Assembly (NCBI GenBank): GCA_022710165.1
Contig: JAKLHL010000013.1
Location: 1-15,821 of the forward strand
Length of the DNA stretch: 15,821 bases
Reading direction: 5' to 3'
From: Bdellovibrionales bacterium
GTDB lineage: Bacteria > Bdellovibrionota > JAFGOL01
How positions within the stretch are numbered: the first letter of the stretch is position 1; every line of letters starts with the position of its first letter. Position numbers and translations under genes: made by a program. The notes beneath the pieces were generated by a model. It saw nothing but the letters and a program-made list of their open reading frames with translations. It did no database searches and was not told where the DNA came from. Of the stretch, positions 7,813-14,081 are shown piece after piece.

Positions 7813-8421
7813 CTAGTATTTAATTACAGAGACTATGTCCTGGTGGACCTTTTCTATACTTTGCAGTGAGTTTATTATCTTAACTCTTTCAGGTTCCTTT
7901 ACAGCAAGGTCCAAATAACCTTTTCTTACTTTTTTGTAAAATTCCTTATCGAGCCTCTCGAACTTATCTGGTTCTGTACCCCTTTTCCTTAATCTTTCTG
8001 AAGCCTGGTCCAGGTCCATATCCAAAACTATGGTCAGGTCTGGTTTTGTTTGTTTTGTTGCTATCTCGTTCAATGTCTCTATCAGTTTTATATCAACTCC
8101 TCTGCCATATCCTTGATATGCTATGGAGGCGTCAGCGAATCTGTCACAAATAACTGTTCTATTATCTTTTAAGGCGGGTTCGATAACTGTTGAAAAATGC
8201 TCTGCCCTTGCGGCTTCATATAGCATTAGCTCTGTTACAGGGTCCATTTCGTCGTGTAGTAGTATATTCCTTATTTTTTCACACACTTGGGTTCCGCCGG
8301 GTTCCCTTGTTGATATAAAAGATATCCCCTTGCCCTTTAAATAGGCTTCTAAGAGCTTGATCTGGGTCGTCTTTCCAACCCCTTCTATGCCTTCTATGGT
8401 GATGAACAGATTTTTATTCAT
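7813..8421 (-). CDS. tmk: Thymidylate kinase
   Basis: Phosphorylates dTMP to dTDP for DNA synthesis. It has 202 residues from the ATG at 8419-8421, which gives the standard N-terminus MNKNLFITIEG; an upstream in-frame ATG would add 33 unrelated residues and is rejected. Motifs are the P-loop GIEGVGKTT (11-19), REPGGT (39-44), the DRF form of the DRx motif (93-95), ASIAYQGYGRG (98-108) and the LID region around RKRGTEPDKFERL (145-157). It is the first gene of the minus-strand tmk-holB-ricT-tatD cluster, 39 bases before holB. The ribosome site is weak, and a TATAAT lies on the minus strand just upstream. Confidence 0.96.
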   Translation of the reverse strand: MNKNLFITIEGIEGVGKTTQIKLLEAYLKGKGISFISTREPGGTQVCEKIRNILLHDEMDPVTELMLYEAARAEHFSTVIEPALKDNRTVICDRFADASIAYQGYGRGVDIKLIETLNEIATKQTKPDLTIVLDMDLDQASERLRKRGTEPDKFERLDKEFYKKVRKGYLDLAVKEPERVKIINSLQSIEKVHQDIVSVIKY

Positions 8422-8437
8422 TATCAGGCTTATATAT

Positions 8438-8443
8438 ATTATA
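8438..8443 (-). promoter_or_regulatory. Possible -10 element for the tmk operon
   Basis: The minus strand reads TATAAT at 8443-8438, 16 bases before the tmk ATG. No convincing -35 hexamer stands 16-18 bases further upstream, and the leader would be only about 10 bases. It is offered as the most likely initiation site of this cluster, with low certainty because the surrounding bases are A/T-rich. Confidence 0.35.
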
Positions 8444-8571
8444 AGGGTTGCTAAGTGAATGCCATTTATTGGCAGTAGAAGTGTTGGGCCGGTATCTTGG
8501 TGTCTAATGTTTGTACACATTTGTAGGCTTAAAATCCAGCAATTTCAACTACTTATAATTAGGCACGGATG

Positions 8572-8617
8572 TTGCATATAAAACCGTGAAGGTTTTGTAT
8601 AATATGTATCTAGGAGG
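8572..8617 (+). promoter_or_regulatory. Likely promoter region and strong ribosome binding site of the lipoprotein gene
   Basis: A perfect TATAAT stands at 8598-8603. The nearest -35-like hexamer, TTGCAT at 8572-8577, is 20 bases away, longer than optimal. Between them lies a perfect inverted repeat, AAAACC-GTGAA-GGTTTT (8580-8596), which could be an operator. AGGAGG at 8612-8617, nine bases before the ATG at 8627, is a very strong ribosome site. A second TATAAT at 8554-8559 has no -35 partner. Confidence 0.5.
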
Positions 8618-8626
8618 ATATTTAAG

Positions 8627-9421
8627 ATGAACAAGTTTTTGATGACGATCGCGATCCTTACAGCAGCGATAGGCCTTTTTAGCGGATGCAGCACTGAAAC
8701 AAAATGGGCCGAGACAAGTGCTCTGGTCGATAGTTTTTGTGGAGGCAGCATATATGTTGAAGGCAGCAAAAAAACAGAGCCTCTGAAACTAGGCGTATAT
8801 TTTGAGACTTCAGGCGATAATGTAGATCTTTATTTTGTTGATATCAATTCATATGAACCAGGAACAGAATTTGAACCAGCTCCAACTAAAAAATCTAAGA
8901 AGAATAAAAAAGATGAAGAAGAGACAGAAGGAGACGAGGAAGAAGTTCAGTCAGAACCAGTTGAATCTACAACTGTTAGTATAAGTAAGAGTGACTTAGA
9001 AGACGGGATGTTGTATGAATCGACCAACACCGCATCTCCTATGGCAGAAATGTTCGCAAAAGTTTATGATGCGATAACAGAGTCTAGTGGTTCTAAGTGT
9101 GAATTGAAAGCCAACGACTATACTATTTGTACTCGTCTTGGTGGAGCATATTCATGCACAGCTAACCTTGTTTGCGATAAAACTGGCATAAGCGTTAACT
9201 ACATATTCAAGCCTTTTGATGAAGAGTGCCCAGATTCAGCACTTATAAAGAATGAACTTGGCGGAACTTATACTCCAGTAGTTGAAGAACCAAAGAAAGA
9301 AGAGCCAAAGAAAGACGACAAGAAGAAAAAGAAAGATAATAAACAGAACAATAATCCTGTAAATCCACCAGTAGAAAATCCTAACCAGAATTCTGGCGGA
9401 TATAATAACGAAGTTGATTAA
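8627..9421 (+). CDS. Predicted exported lipoprotein of unknown function
   Basis: Protein of 264 residues with a classic lipoprotein signal: a short Lys-bearing N-terminus, a hydrophobic core and the lipobox FSGC, with Cys21 as the lipidated residue. Ser at +2 would favour the outer membrane under the E. coli sorting rule. The mature part has six further Cys (38, 158, 168, 177, 183, 201), an even number that could form disulfides. Two charged low-complexity stretches interrupt it: about 88-112 (Lys cluster then Glu cluster) and a tail from about 219 rich in Lys, Glu, Pro and Asn. Both are encoded by purine-rich DNA. I recognise no family. It is followed after 72 bases by the FIVAR-repeat gene on the same strand, so cotranscription is plausible. 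Confidence 0.8.
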   Translation: MNKFLMTIAILTAAIGLFSGCSTETKWAETSALVDSFCGGSIYVEGSKKTEPLKLGVYFETSGDNVDLYFVDINSYEPGTEFEPAPTKKSKKNKKDEEETEGDEEEVQSEPVESTTVSISKSDLEDGMLYESTNTASPMAEMFAKVYDAITESSGSKCELKANDYTICTRLGGAYSCTANLVCDKTGISVNYIFKPFDEECPDSALIKNELGGTYTPVVEEPKKEEPKKDDKKKKKDNKQNNNPVNPPVENPNQNSGGYNNEVD

Positions 9422-9493
9422 TAGAACATAGAGAATAGAGGTTTAATTATAGTGAAAATGAATAAGGACTTTTTAAGAAAACGGGGGCTAAAA

Positions 9494-11215
9494 ATGAAGA
9501 AGTTTTTAACAATAATCATGAGCACAGCGCTGTTGTTATCATCAGCACAGCTTTTTGCTGCTGACAAGTGTGATGAAGTGCTTTACGAGAACAACGGTAA
9601 ATCCGTTAAAGCAGGCGACATCTCATATAATGGCTCGATGGCTTTTATTGGTGGTGTAGACGGCCTTGATGGGGTTGTAAATAATGATGTAGATATGTTT
9701 AACAAAGTACTAGCTAAACATCTCTCTAATTTGAAGGGAATTCGTTATGCTCAGATCACAGGAATGAACCCTCTGCCAAAAAGATCTGTTTTTGATAAAT
9801 CTCAAAATAAGTATGTTTCTAATGAGCTAAAACAGATCCCGCTTCAAACATATAAGAGTGGAAAAGGAGTTATGTTAGGAGCTAATGCTTGGCAAAAGCC
9901 TATAGAACTTACGGGTGATGATCTTGTTACGCTATATTATGATGCTTTTGTTGCGAGTTATGCTGAGAAGCTTAATATTCTTTCTGTGGATCCAGCTACT
10001 TTTGCCGCACAGAAGAGTAGCGTTATTGAGGCTGTTAAGAAGTCGTCAGACAAGATAAAAGCTTGTGAAGACGAAAAGGTCCTTGCCAGAAAAGAACTTG
10101 CAAAACTTGTAGGTGTATCTGAAGTGGAAAAACCAAATTATTCAGATGCAGATCAAATTACTCTTCAGAGTGCGATAGATGCGGCAGATGATGTCCACGA
10201 CAATCCTTTGGCTACTCTTACAGAACTAAAGGATGCAAAAATAAAGCTTGAAACAGAAAAAGGCAAGTTAACGCCAACAAAGAAATCTAATAATGATGAT
10301 AGAGGTAAGGTTTTAGCGCTTAATAATTTAAAGGACCTTATTGATGAAATAGAAGGCAGGAAGGATATGTTCCCTGCTTATCTCTTTGAAGAGCTAAATC
10401 CAGAACTTAATGATGCAAAGGCCGTAAGGGATAATGCAAGTTCTACAACTCCAGAAATAGAGAAGGCACATGATGATCTCATGGACGCTTACACAAAAGC
10501 AGACGCTGATCTTTTAAAGGGTTTAATAGCTCTGGTAGAAGGCGGACTTGACGGTTATTCAGATGACGCCAAGGCAATACTTGAGCCTGTTATTAAAGAT
10601 GCAAAGGTCGTTAGAGATAATCCAGATGCAGAAATAGAAGAAATAGATGTAGCCATAACTGACTTGTTGAATGGAAAAATTGCAGCAGACATGAAAGACG
10701 GAAAAGTAACAGATGGCGAGATCACAGATGAATTGCTGGAAGATGAACTTGCAAAGCTTATAAAAGAGCTGGAAAAGAAAAAACCGATACAGAATCCAAC
10801 AATTGATAACGATACAAGACTTGCTCTTATAGATCTTATAGAAGGGCTTCTTGCTGATTATTCAGACGCCGCAAAAGGTGATCTTGAAAAGGCTATCAAA
10901 GATGCAAGAGCTATAATCAATAATCCAGATTCATCTAATGCTGATCTTGAAAAAGCATTGTTGGACCTGATAAAGGCAAAATTAGCAGCAGACATGAAGG
11001 ATGGAAAGATAACAAAAACTGATATAACAGACCTTATGGTAAAAGAAGAGCTAGACAGACTTTTGAAACTTTTGGGCAAAGTACCTGGTAAACAGAAGTC
11101 TTATACTTTGGATGAAGTAAGGGATGCAACGGGTATTGATACAAAAAAGACGGTCAACAAAGAAAAATCTTACACCTTGGACCAAGTTAGGGATGCGGTA
11201 AATCAAGATAAGTAA
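9494..11215 (+). CDS. Secreted FIVAR-like helical repeat protein, function unknown
   Basis: The start is placed at ATG 9494 because it gives a clean Sec signal peptide (KK, hydrophobic core, cleavage near QLFA/ADKC, about residue 22) and GGGGG six bases upstream can serve as ribosome site; this gives 573 residues. Residues 27-195 form an N-terminal region I cannot assign. From about 195 to 500 come four helical repeats resembling FIVAR (spans about 195-260, 270-340, 340-400, 440-500), with the family-like pattern of a helix, then AKAVxxNP-type turn, then a third helix. The last two repeats plus linkers match each other at an exact 101-residue offset. The C-terminus carries the same 11-residue motif twice (535-545 and 558-568). 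FIVAR repeats usually occur in surface proteins; an adhesive or spacer role is an inference. Confidence 0.75.
   Translation: MKKFLTIIMSTALLLSSAQLFAADKCDEVLYENNGKSVKAGDISYNGSMAFIGGVDGLDGVVNNDVDMFNKVLAKHLSNLKGIRYAQITGMNPLPKRSVFDKSQNKYVSNELKQIPLQTYKSGKGVMLGANAWQKPIELTGDDLVTLYYDAFVASYAEKLNILSVDPATFAAQKSSVIEAVKKSSDKIKACEDEKVLARKELAKLVGVSEVEKPNYSDADQITLQSAIDAADDVHDNPLATLTELKDAKIKLETEKGKLTPTKKSNNDDRGKVLALNNLKDLIDEIEGRKDMFPAYLFEELNPELNDAKAVRDNASSTTPEIEKAHDDLMDAYTKADADLLKGLIALVEGGLDGYSDDAKAILEPVIKDAKVVRDNPDAEIEEIDVAITDLLNGKIAADMKDGKVTDGEITDELLEDELAKLIKELEKKKPIQNPTIDNDTRLALIDLIEGLLADYSDAAKGDLEKAIKDARAIINNPDSSNADLEKALLDLIKAKLAADMKDGKITKTDITDLMVKEELDRLLKLLGKVPGKQKSYTLDEVRDATGIDTKKTVNKEKSYTLDQVRDAVNQDK
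10520..10783 (+). repeat. Internal duplication, copy 1 (FIVAR-like repeat plus linker)
   Basis: Encodes residues 343-430 of the secreted repeat protein and aligns without gaps to 10823-11086, an offset of 303 bases. Shared features include L(I/V)EG, YSD-AK, (V/A)IKDA(K/R) and NPD. The octapeptide AADMKDGK is identical in both copies, and three of its codons differ only synonymously. Confidence 0.8.
10823..11086 (+). repeat. Internal duplication, copy 2 (FIVAR-like repeat plus linker)
   Basis: Encodes residues 444-531, the second copy of the 101-residue-spaced unit that starts at 10520. Its linker reads DGKITKTDITD, where copy 1 has DGKVTDGEITD. Both resemble the second half of an EF-hand or dockerin loop, but the first coordinating positions are Ala and Met. 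Confidence 0.8.
11096..11128 (+). repeat. C-terminal motif KSYTLDEVRDA, copy 1
   Basis: Encodes residues 535-545 of the secreted repeat protein. It is repeated 69 bases (23 residues) downstream at 11165-11197 as KSYTLDQVRDA. Seven bases differ between the two copies, and six of those changes are synonymous. Confidence 0.85.
11165..11197 (+). repeat. C-terminal motif KSYTLDQVRDA, copy 2
   Basis: Encodes residues 558-568, five residues before the end of the protein. It differs from copy 1 in one amino acid (Gln for Glu). A Lys/Thr-rich linker of 12 residues separates the copies. The function is unknown; the terminal position suggests a binding or anchoring motif. Confidence 0.85.
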
Positions 11216-11241
11216 TTAAGGGCTTTAATTGATAAGTGCTT

Positions 11242-11276
11242 AAAAAGGCATCCCTCGTTATAGGGGATGCCTTTTT
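11242..11276 (+). terminator. Rho-independent terminator after the FIVAR-repeat gene
   Basis: A perfect 13-bp stem pairs 11242-11254 (AAAAAGGCATCCC) with 11264-11276 (GGGATGCCTTTTT) around a 9-base loop, 26 bases after the stop codon at 11213-11215. The right arm ends in five T, and the left arm starts with five A, so it could also work in the other direction. It separates the lipoprotein/FIVAR unit from the next gene. Confidence 0.93.
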
Positions 11277-11303
11277 AATATGTGATTTAGGGTGTAAAGA
11301 TAG

Positions 11304-11327
11304 TATAATCCGTCCTTAATGGAGGGG
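11304..11327 (+). promoter_or_regulatory. Likely -10 element and ribosome binding site of the 746-residue secreted protein gene
   Basis: TATAAT at 11304-11309 is a full -10 match directly after the terminator. The hexamer 17 bases upstream (TGTGAT, 11281-11286) is a poor -35. GGAGGGG at 11321-11327 is a strong ribosome site five bases before the ATG at 11333. The leader is therefore very short, about 17 bases. Confidence 0.5.
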
Positions 11328-11332
11328 CTTTT

Positions 11333-13573
11333 ATGCTTAATCTGTTCTTGGTATTTACCACGGTTTTTTCTATTAACCTGTTTGCACAGGATGAAGTGAG
11401 CCTACTCGCATATTCGGACGAAGAGATATTCGCAAAGCGTAACCTTATATTTGAAGATGTTAAGACACCAAAGGACATATCGCACATAAACAGGTGTGTG
11501 AACGCCGCTTCTTGCGACATTGACAAGACCAACGAGGCCCTTAATTATATCGCTGCTGTAGCCATGTCTACAGATTATACGAACAATATGGATGATAAGA
11601 TAGCTGACCTTGAGAAGAATTATACCAGCATGGACGAATACAAGGATATAGAAAGCGAGGATGATAGAAGGAAGATCAGAGATGTAATGAAAAAATATAT
11701 AGAGTATCTTAAGGCTATTAATATAAGTCAAAAACTTGAGGATGCCAGGAAAAGGCTTCCACTCCTATATGGGAAAGAGAAACAAACACAGCTAGAATAT
11801 ATCAAGAAATATGAAAGTGAACATCCTGTTAATCTTGATCAAAAAAGGCAGGCCCTTAACGATGCCTACGAGGAATGTTCTCCGATCTGTGAAGGCACCA
11901 AGGCTACAGACTTTTTTAGCCAGGTAAACAAAGAAGTGAACGCGGTCTCTTATACAAAAAAAACAGGCAACGATCTATACGATCAGATAAAAAGCCAGTC
12001 CTTAGAAGCGTGCAAGAAGGGATCCAAGAATGATCCTATGTGTAAGTTCGTTTCTTCAAGACAAAGTCTTGCATTCATAAGCGGGAACGATCCTTCTACT
12101 CAGACAATAACAAAATACACCGACAAGAACTGCCCTTTGGCAACGAGGATATTACAGGAACAGAATGTTAAGCCTGTCCTTAATACTCTATGTCTTGGCC
12201 AGATGCAAAGAGCTCTTAATAATCAGATGGAGAAAGGTACCACTGGGATCATGGAAACACTTGGTCATGTTAATTTCGTGAACAATATCTGCCCAGAAAT
12301 GGCTGCCCAAACCCCGTTTATACAAAAGTATAACCTTTCTGGTTCTGGCGCAGGCTTAGCGGGACTTCCAGCAAGTTTTGATCTAGCCGGCGGTACTGGT
12401 GCAGTGGTCCCTAATCAGAACTTATTAACGACGGGGGCTGGTAATTGGTACAACCCAATGTGGAATGCCTCAACAAATAATATCAACACCAACAATATGA
12501 TACCAGGCGGAGGCGGTGCTCCTACTGTTAAACTTACACCAGCTTCTTCTACTGATTTTTACAATTCTCTTAGTAATGGATATAACAAAGCACCTTCTCA
12601 GATCAATGCGATGATGCCGCAAGTTTCTTCTCAATATAATGATGTTCAAAGTTACAACTCATCTCTTAGTCAGAATGCACTCGCATATATGGAAAACAAA
12701 ACTGCATATCAAGGCTATTTAAAGGCAGCTTCAGAACTTGATACTGTCGCCGGCGGGAGCACAGTTAACGTTGATGATTACAGGTTAGAGATAACAAGAT
12801 TACAGGCACAAGGATCTGTTATATGGGACAATTATATGTCTGTATTAAGGGACGCCTATGCGATAGAGCTAAAGAAAAGATTTGGTAACATACAAGAGAC
12901 CGCAGAAGCCTATTCTGCTGGAGCAAGAGCTGGTCAAGCCCTCACGATGTATTCTATTACGCAACAGCAAATATATGCACTTCAATCACAACTTGTTAAT
13001 TATCAGGGATACTCTGAGGTCTTTGATATAAGCAATATGTACGCTCAGGCTGGTAAAAATATTAACATAAGGAAAAACAAAATAAAGACACCAATAAACA
13101 CCGGCTCTAGTGCCCAGTACAGCCTCAAACCGAACTGGAGGTCCAACTTAAAGAACTTATCCAAGCAAATGTTATCTAAAGCCGAGACTGCTAAACGTAA
13201 TGCTAATATCTACAGGTCAAACATGCAAAAGTTATTAAAAAAGAACGCCCCAATATTGTCACTGGAAAAGCTTCCTTCTCTTGACATGCTTGCCTATGAG
13301 ATAAAGAACATGGAGGCTTGGAGGAAGGCTGGAATTAACAACATGAAGATGATAGACAAGGCTGTTTCAGATAATAAACTGAAAAGACTGGCCTATGATG
13401 AGAAGCAGATGAATTCATTGAGATCGTCCATGGAAAATATGCTTGTTTCTATAGATAAGACCAGGCCTTCAGCCAAAAAAGCTTTTGACGTATTGAACGA
13501 TCTTTATGCAGAAGCGCCAAAGACAGAAGAACTTAGGACTATTGCGAAACAGATGGTAGAACAGGGTCTTTAG
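11333..13573 (+). CDS. Large secreted protein of unknown function (746 residues)
   Basis: I recognise no family. The N-terminus is a hydrophobic segment ending in INLFA/QDE, a plausible signal peptide cut near residue 18, although it lacks the usual N-terminal Lys or Arg; an in-frame TAA at 11306-11308 limits any upstream start. Residues about 60-330 are mostly helical and charged and hold all nine Cys (55, 61, 182, 186, 227, 237, 267, 287, 320). Residues about 335-440 are rich in Gly, Asn, Ser, Thr and Pro and look unstructured. Residues about 440-746 are helical again, Lys- and Met-rich near the end, without any Cys. A strong ribosome site and its own -10 element precede it. Its stop overlaps the convergent small AtpZ-like gene by 4 bases. 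It may act with the two exported proteins upstream, but only proximity supports this. Confidence 0.78.
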   Translation: MLNLFLVFTTVFSINLFAQDEVSLLAYSDEEIFAKRNLIFEDVKTPKDISHINRCVNAASCDIDKTNEALNYIAAVAMSTDYTNNMDDKIADLEKNYTSMDEYKDIESEDDRRKIRDVMKKYIEYLKAINISQKLEDARKRLPLLYGKEKQTQLEYIKKYESEHPVNLDQKRQALNDAYEECSPICEGTKATDFFSQVNKEVNAVSYTKKTGNDLYDQIKSQSLEACKKGSKNDPMCKFVSSRQSLAFISGNDPSTQTITKYTDKNCPLATRILQEQNVKPVLNTLCLGQMQRALNNQMEKGTTGIMETLGHVNFVNNICPEMAAQTPFIQKYNLSGSGAGLAGLPASFDLAGGTGAVVPNQNLLTTGAGNWYNPMWNASTNNINTNNMIPGGGGAPTVKLTPASSTDFYNSLSNGYNKAPSQINAMMPQVSSQYNDVQSYNSSLSQNALAYMENKTAYQGYLKAASELDTVAGGSTVNVDDYRLEITRLQAQGSVIWDNYMSVLRDAYAIELKKRFGNIQETAEAYSAGARAGQALTMYSITQQQIYALQSQLVNYQGYSEVFDISNMYAQAGKNINIRKNKIKTPINTGSSAQYSLKPNWRSNLKNLSKQMLSKAETAKRNANIYRSNMQKLLKKNAPILSLEKLPSLDMLAYEIKNMEAWRKAGINNMKMIDKAVSDNKLKRLAYDEKQMNSLRSSMENMLVSIDKTRPSAKKAFDVLNDLYAEAPKTEELRTIAKQMVEQGL

Positions 13574-13758
13574 TCAGACCTTTTTACGTAAACATATATC
13601 CTTATGATGCCGCCCACCAAAGCAAGTATAGGCATTATTATTACCAGAAAATTGGTGTTTAAATAAGAATCAAGCTTAAGTCCGACGTATGTGAATAACG
13701 CAACACCTATGGCCAGCTCAAGGCCCAGCGCTAGTGCTTTTAGACCATCTTGTCCGAT
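13570..13758 (-). CDS. atpZ: Small AtpI/AtpZ-family membrane protein, non-canonical start
   Basis: An open frame of 62 codons on the minus strand, ending with TAA at 13572-13570, encodes two hydrophobic helices (about residues 8-28 and 38-58). The pattern GLELAIG, then G-L-K-L-D-S-Y-L-N-T-N, then VGGIIRIYVYVKR matches the small F0F1-ATPase-associated AtpI/AtpZ family (PF09527 type). No ATG, GTG or TTG exists in this frame between the upstream TGA and the first helix. I give the ATC at 13758-13756 as a provisional start because AGGAGG (13773-13768) lies nine bases before it, inside hit. That AGGAGG also encodes the conserved Gly-Gly of HIT, so it may be coincidental. Family members assist ATP synthase assembly or Mg2+ handling. 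It overlaps hit by 19 bases. A decayed gene is the alternative. Confidence 0.65.
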   Translation of the reverse strand: MGQDGLKALALGLELAIGVALFTYVGLKLDSYLNTNFLVIIMPILALVGGIIRIYVYVKRSD

Positions 13759-14078
13759 AAGCGTTGTCCTCCTAGTACATGAAAGTGTACATGGAAAACG
13801 GTTTGTCCTGCATCAGGTCCGTTATTTGCACAGACCCTGTAGCCGGTACCGTCTATTCCTAGCTCTTTTGTGACCTTCTTTATTGCAAAGAAGATATTGT
13901 TGAGTGTTTCTTTGTCGTTAAGCTCCGTTAGTCCAGAGATGTGCTGTTTTGGTACGAAGAGTATGTGGTGTTTTGCTTGTGGGTGTATATCGCTAAAAGC
14001 ATAGACGTTGCTATCCTCGTAGACCTTTTTCGACGGTATTTCTCCTTTTATGATCTTGCAAAAGATACATCCGTCCAT
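13740..14078 (-). CDS. hinT: HIT family (HinT-like) purine nucleoside phosphoramidase
   Basis: Small cytoplasmic histidine-triad hydrolase of 112 residues, the normal length for the Hint branch, expected to hydrolyse adenosine 5'-phosphoramidates. The triad HVHFHV is at 96-101, with His98 the likely nucleophile. The N-terminus CIFCKIIKGEIPS, with Cys4 and Cys7, is the zinc-binding form of the family, and FSDIHPQAKHHILFVPKQH is typical. The start ATG at 14076-14078 has GGGAG six bases upstream. It follows murA after 3 bases and precedes the small AtpZ-like gene, which begins in another frame inside its 3' end. Confidence 0.95.
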   Translation of the reverse strand: MDGCIFCKIIKGEIPSKKVYEDSNVYAFSDIHPQAKHHILFVPKQHISGLTELNDKETLNNIFFAIKKVTKELGIDGTGYRVCANNGPDAGQTVFHVHFHVLGGQRLSDKMV

Positions 14079-14081
14079 TTC

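Noticed and set aside
8422..8520. In-frame N-terminal extension of tmk to an ATG at 8520
   Set aside because: The 33 extra residues do not belong to thymidylate kinase; the ATG at 8421 gives the standard N-terminus just before the P-loop, and the extension would cover the likely promoter.
8506..8521. Imperfect palindrome AATGT...ACATT upstream of the lipoprotein gene
   Set aside because: The arms are only 5 bp with mismatched centre; such dyads are common by chance in A/T-rich spacer DNA.
9452..9493. Upstream GTG (9452) or ATG (9458) as start of the FIVAR-like protein
   Set aside because: They would place 12-14 polar residues before the KK of an otherwise typical signal peptide, and no ribosome site precedes them; ATG 9494 fits better.
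11402..11731. Minus-strand open frame of 109 codons inside the 746-residue gene
   Set aside because: It lies wholly within a real plus-strand gene with a signal peptide and ribosome site; the predicted peptide shows no motif and no ribosome site was seen.
8422..13573. Mobile island, CRISPR, toxin-antitoxin or phage defence locus
   Set aside because: No integrase, transposase, terminal repeats, tRNA attachment site, spaced repeats or nuclease motifs were visible; the only repeats are inside one coding gene.
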